From the NCBI GenBank assembly GCA_903891395.1, contig CAITEM010000200.1:1-8294 (forward strand): 8,294 nucleotides of DNA. The letters are read 5' to 3'. The translations under genes and the position numbers were made by a program. The DNA is from an uncultured Hyphomicrobiales bacterium. GTDB lineage: Bacteria > Pseudomonadota > Alphaproteobacteria > Rhizobiales > Xanthobacteraceae. Shown here piece after piece: positions 6,420-8,294 of the stretch; positions within the stretch are counted from its first letter, which is position 1; every line of letters starts with the position of its first letter. Below the pieces are notes generated by a model, which saw nothing but the letters and a program-made list of their open reading frames with translations, searched no databases and was not told where the DNA came from.

Positions 6420-6749
6420 ATGAACGCCAGCGTCACAGTCAGCGAAAGCGCGGCCCGCCGGATCGGCGAGATCCTCAAGAACGAGCCGGAAGGCACCATG
6501 CTGCGGGTCAGCGTGGAAGGCGGCGGCTGCTCCGGCTTCCAGTATAAATTCGACATGGAACGCGCCAAGGCGAGCGACGACCTGGTGATCGGCCGCGACG
6601 GCGCCGTGGTGCTGATCGATCCGGTGTCGGTCGATTACATGGCGGGCTCGGAAATCGACTTCGTCGACGACCTGATCGGCGCCTCGTTCAAGGTGAAGAA
6701 CCCGAAGGCTACCGCCTCCTGCGGCTGCGGCACCAGTTTCTCGCTCTAG
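6420..6749 (+). CDS. erpA: A-type iron-sulfur cluster carrier/insertion protein
   Basis: A small carrier of the HesB/IscA/ErpA family that takes Fe-S clusters from the assembly scaffold and delivers them to apoproteins. The 109-residue length is typical. The three cluster-binding cysteines are present: C37 in GGGCSGFQY and C101 and C103 in CGCGTSF at the C-terminus. The ATG at 6420 is preceded by AGGGAC at a spacing of 6-8 bases and gives a product starting MNASVTVSESAA, as in the family; an earlier in-frame ATG at 6342 adds residues that do not resemble the family. The gene diverges from dgt, the order familiar in Hyphomicrobiales, where this copy is generally called erpA. IscA and ErpA are hard to separate by sequence alone. 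Its stop codon overlaps that of the convergent solute-binding protein gene. Confidence 0.92.
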   Translation: MNASVTVSESAARRIGEILKNEPEGTMLRVSVEGGGCSGFQYKFDMERAKASDDLVIGRDGAVVLIDPVSVDYMAGSEIDFVDDLIGASFKVKNPKATASCGCGTSFSL

Positions 6750-7708
6750 TTCATTTTCATCCCCGCGGCCTTGGCGAACGCGCCATAGCTGCCCAGTTCG
6801 GCTTTGACCTGCGCCTCGAATGCGGCCGGTGACATGTTCGCCGTCTCGACGCCGAGCGCGGTCAGCTTGTCCTTCACCTCGGGCGCCTGCACCGTCTTGA
6901 TCAGCGCGGCGTTGAGTTTGTCGACGATGTCGTGCGGCGTCTTGGCCGGCGCAAAGACGCCGATCCAGAACGTGTAGTCGCTGTCCTTGAAGCCGGACTC
7001 GAGCGTGGTCGGCACATCCGGCAGAGACGCGGCGCGGGTTTTGCTGCTGACCGCCAGCGCCAGCAGCTTGCCGTCGCGGATGAAGGGCAACGCGGTCGCG
7101 ATCGGGCAGAAGTAATAATCGACGCGGCCGGCCATGACCTCGGTCAAAGCCTCGGCGCCGCCTTTGAACGGCACGTGCACGGCTTCGTAGCCGGCGCTGA
7201 CGCGGAAACGCTCGGCGCTCATGTGCACCGCCGAGCCGACGCCGAGCGAGGCGAAAGACAGCGCGTTCGGCTTCTCCTTGGCCGCGGCGACGAACTCCTG
7301 GATCGTCTTCAGGCCGCGCGACGGCGCGACGATGAGAACGTTCGGCACGCTGCCGATGGCGCCGACAGCTTCGAAATCCTTGGCGGTGTCATAGCTGAGG
7401 GCGGGATAGAGCGCCGGCGCGATGGTGTGGGCCGACGACGTCGTGAGCAGCGTGTAACCATCCGGGTCGGCCTTGGCGACCGCCGCGGTGCCGATCGTGC
7501 CGCCTGCGCCGCCGCGGTTTTCCACGACGATGGTCTGGCCGAGCTCGGACCCCAGCCGGTCGAAGGCAATGCGCGGAATGATATCGGTGGCACTGCCGGC
7601 GCCGAAAGGAATGACGGCTTTGATCGCGCGTTCGGGATAATCGGCTGCCTGCGCAGCGAACGGCGCAATCAGCAAAGCGGCCCAAACAACGAACATGGCG
7701 CGGCGCAT
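6746..7708 (-). CDS. Bug-family (TctC-like) periplasmic solute-binding protein
   Basis: An extracytoplasmic binding protein for small organic acids, of the Bug/TctC family that serves tripartite tricarboxylate transporters. The 320-residue precursor has a signal peptide: MRR, a hydrophobic stretch, then AQA (19-21) with cleavage expected before ADYPERAIK. Family features follow in order: PFGAGSATD (34-42), ENRGGAGGTIGT (63-74), ADPDGYTLL (80-88), the VPFKGG ligand-loop segment (179-184) and LPDVPTTLE (229-237). The ATG at 7708 was chosen because GGAGGG ends six bases before it; another in-frame ATG at 7714 directly abuts that site and is unlikely to be used. No TctA or TctB membrane genes are in the window, which is common because many Bug proteins are orphans. 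The ligand cannot be read from sequence. An RND permease gene ends 90 bp upstream on the same strand, with no evident functional link. Confidence 0.93.
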   Translation of the reverse strand: MRRAMFVVWAALLIAPFAAQAADYPERAIKAVIPFGAGSATDIIPRIAFDRLGSELGQTIVVENRGGAGGTIGTAAVAKADPDGYTLLTTSSAHTIAPALYPALSYDTAKDFEAVGAIGSVPNVLIVAPSRGLKTIQEFVAAAKEKPNALSFASLGVGSAVHMSAERFRVSAGYEAVHVPFKGGAEALTEVMAGRVDYYFCPIATALPFIRDGKLLALAVSSKTRAASLPDVPTTLESGFKDSDYTFWIGVFAPAKTPHDIVDKLNAALIKTVQAPEVKDKLTALGVETANMSPAAFEAQVKAELGSYGAFAKAAGMKMN

Positions 7709-7798
7709 CGGCATCCCTCCGGTCGAACAAACCACAGGAAAAACCAGCAACTATCGTGCCACCGCTAATCGCCGGCGGCGTCGCTTTGACGGAAAGCC
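7709..7798. other. 90-bp gap between the RND permease stop and the Bug-protein gene
   Basis: Apart from the ribosome site at 7715-7720, no clear promoter or intrinsic terminator was found. GC-rich bases around 7765-7785 can form only short stems with no T-run on the minus strand. Co-transcription of the two genes is possible but not shown. Confidence 0.4.
7715..7720 (-). promoter_or_regulatory. Strong ribosome binding site that decides the Bug-protein start
   Basis: GGAGGG on the minus strand lies six bases before the ATG at 7708, and zero bases before the ATG at 7714. The spacing selects the shorter protein. Confidence 0.7.
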
Positions 7799-8294
7799 CT
7801 ACTCCGCCGCGATCGGCGCCTGGCCGTGCAACTCTTCGACTTCCGCCAGTTGCGGTTCGAGGCGGCGCTTGAGCACGCGGTCGACGCGGTCGAGGTAGAG
7901 GTAGACGACCGGCGTGATGTACAGCGTCAGCAGTTGCGACAGACACAGTCCGCCGACCACGGCGATGCCGAGCGGCTGGCGCAGTTCGGCGCCAGCGCCG
8001 GTGCCGAGTGCGATCGGCAGCGCGCCGAAGATCGCGGCGAAGGTCGTCATCATGATCGGGCGGAAACGCAACAGACAGGCTTCCCGAATGGCGGCCTCGG
8101 CGGACAGACCGACGTGGCGGCGTTCCAGCGCGAAGTCGAACATCATGATCGCGTTCTTCTTGACGATGCCGACCAGCATGACGATGCCGATCATCGCTAT
8201 CACTGACAGATCCATCTTGAACAGCAACAGCGTCAGCAGCGCGCCGACACCGGCCGAAGGAAGGCCGGAAATAATTGTGATCGGATGGATGAAG
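7799..8294 (-). CDS. RND multidrug efflux permease (AcrB/MdtB-C type), C-terminal end only
   Basis: The last 164 residues of an inner-membrane proton-driven efflux pump that works with a periplasmic adaptor and an outer-membrane channel; the remaining roughly 850-900 residues lie beyond the right edge. The visible part starts HPITIISGLPSAG, crosses several membrane segments and includes the hallmarks MIGIVMLVGIVKKNAIMM and LRFRPIMMTTFAAIFGALP, then GTGAGAELRQPLGIAVVGG and the final LYITPVVYLYLD helix. The wording is closest to the MdtB/MdtC branch of the hydrophobe/amphiphile efflux family. A short charged tail (RRLEPQLAEVEELHGQAP) follows the last helix. No frameshift or early stop is seen. 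The start codon is outside the window and the substrate cannot be inferred. Confidence 0.93.
   Translation of the reverse strand, partial: FIHPITIISGLPSAGVGALLTLLLFKMDLSVIAMIGIVMLVGIVKKNAIMMFDFALERRHVGLSAEAAIREACLLRFRPIMMTTFAAIFGALPIALGTGAGAELRQPLGIAVVGGLCLSQLLTLYITPVVYLYLDRVDRVLKRRLEPQLAEVEELHGQAPIAAE

Noticed and set aside
6932..7768. Plus-strand frame of 278 codons opposite the Bug protein
   Set aside because: It is a mirror frame of a gene with a signal peptide, a ribosome site and clear family motifs.
1..8294. tRNA or rRNA genes, CRISPR arrays, insertion sequences, riboswitches
   Set aside because: No tRNA cloverleaf, spaced direct repeats, transposase, terminal inverted repeats or known riboswitch core were found on reading both strands.

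Overview
The window looks like chromosomal DNA from a GC-rich alphaproteobacterium, most likely of the order Hyphomicrobiales (Rhizobiales; Bradyrhizobiaceae/Xanthobacteraceae-like). The reasons are the high GC at third codon positions, the style of the ArgRS, Dgt and ErpA proteins, the divergent erpA/dgt pair with argS on the dgt strand (an order I recall from this group), and a Bug-family solute-binding protein. The assignment to a family is a guess.

Layout. 1-1692 (minus): argS, running off the left edge and lacking only its C-terminal end. 1693-1970: a 278-bp divergent intergenic region with a 7-bp-stem hairpin and a perfect 16-bp palindrome. 1971-5039 (plus): two tightly spaced genes, a stand-alone FIST-domain sensor followed 6 bp later by a PAS-GGDEF-EAL cyclic-di-GMP enzyme. 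5036-5125 (minus): a 29-codon relic of the start of a flavoprotein, joined by a TGATG overlap to dgt. 5125-6330 (minus): dgt, an HD-domain dNTP triphosphohydrolase-like protein. 6331-6419: divergent promoter region. 6420-6749 (plus): erpA, an A-type Fe-S carrier whose stop codon shares a CTAG with that of the convergent next gene. 6746-7708 (minus): a Bug/TctC-type periplasmic solute-binding protein. 7799-8294 (minus): the C-terminal end of an RND efflux permease, running off the right edge.

How the genes work together. argS, dgt and erpA are housekeeping genes (translation, nucleotide-pool control, Fe-S cluster delivery). Between dgt and argS sits an accessory signalling unit. The FIST protein is a full-length sensor with no output domain of its own, and the next gene is a c-di-GMP enzyme with a long N-terminal helix. 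The simplest reading is a split sensor/effector pair in which FIST sets the balance of c-di-GMP synthesis and breakdown. Since some stand-alone FIST proteins (NosP) are haem-based nitric-oxide sensors encoded next to kinases or c-di-GMP enzymes, a NosP-like role is a testable hypothesis.

The flavoprotein relic ends exactly where the signalling unit ends. This suggests that the unit arrived, or the locus was rearranged, by replacing most of a gene that was once translationally coupled to dgt.
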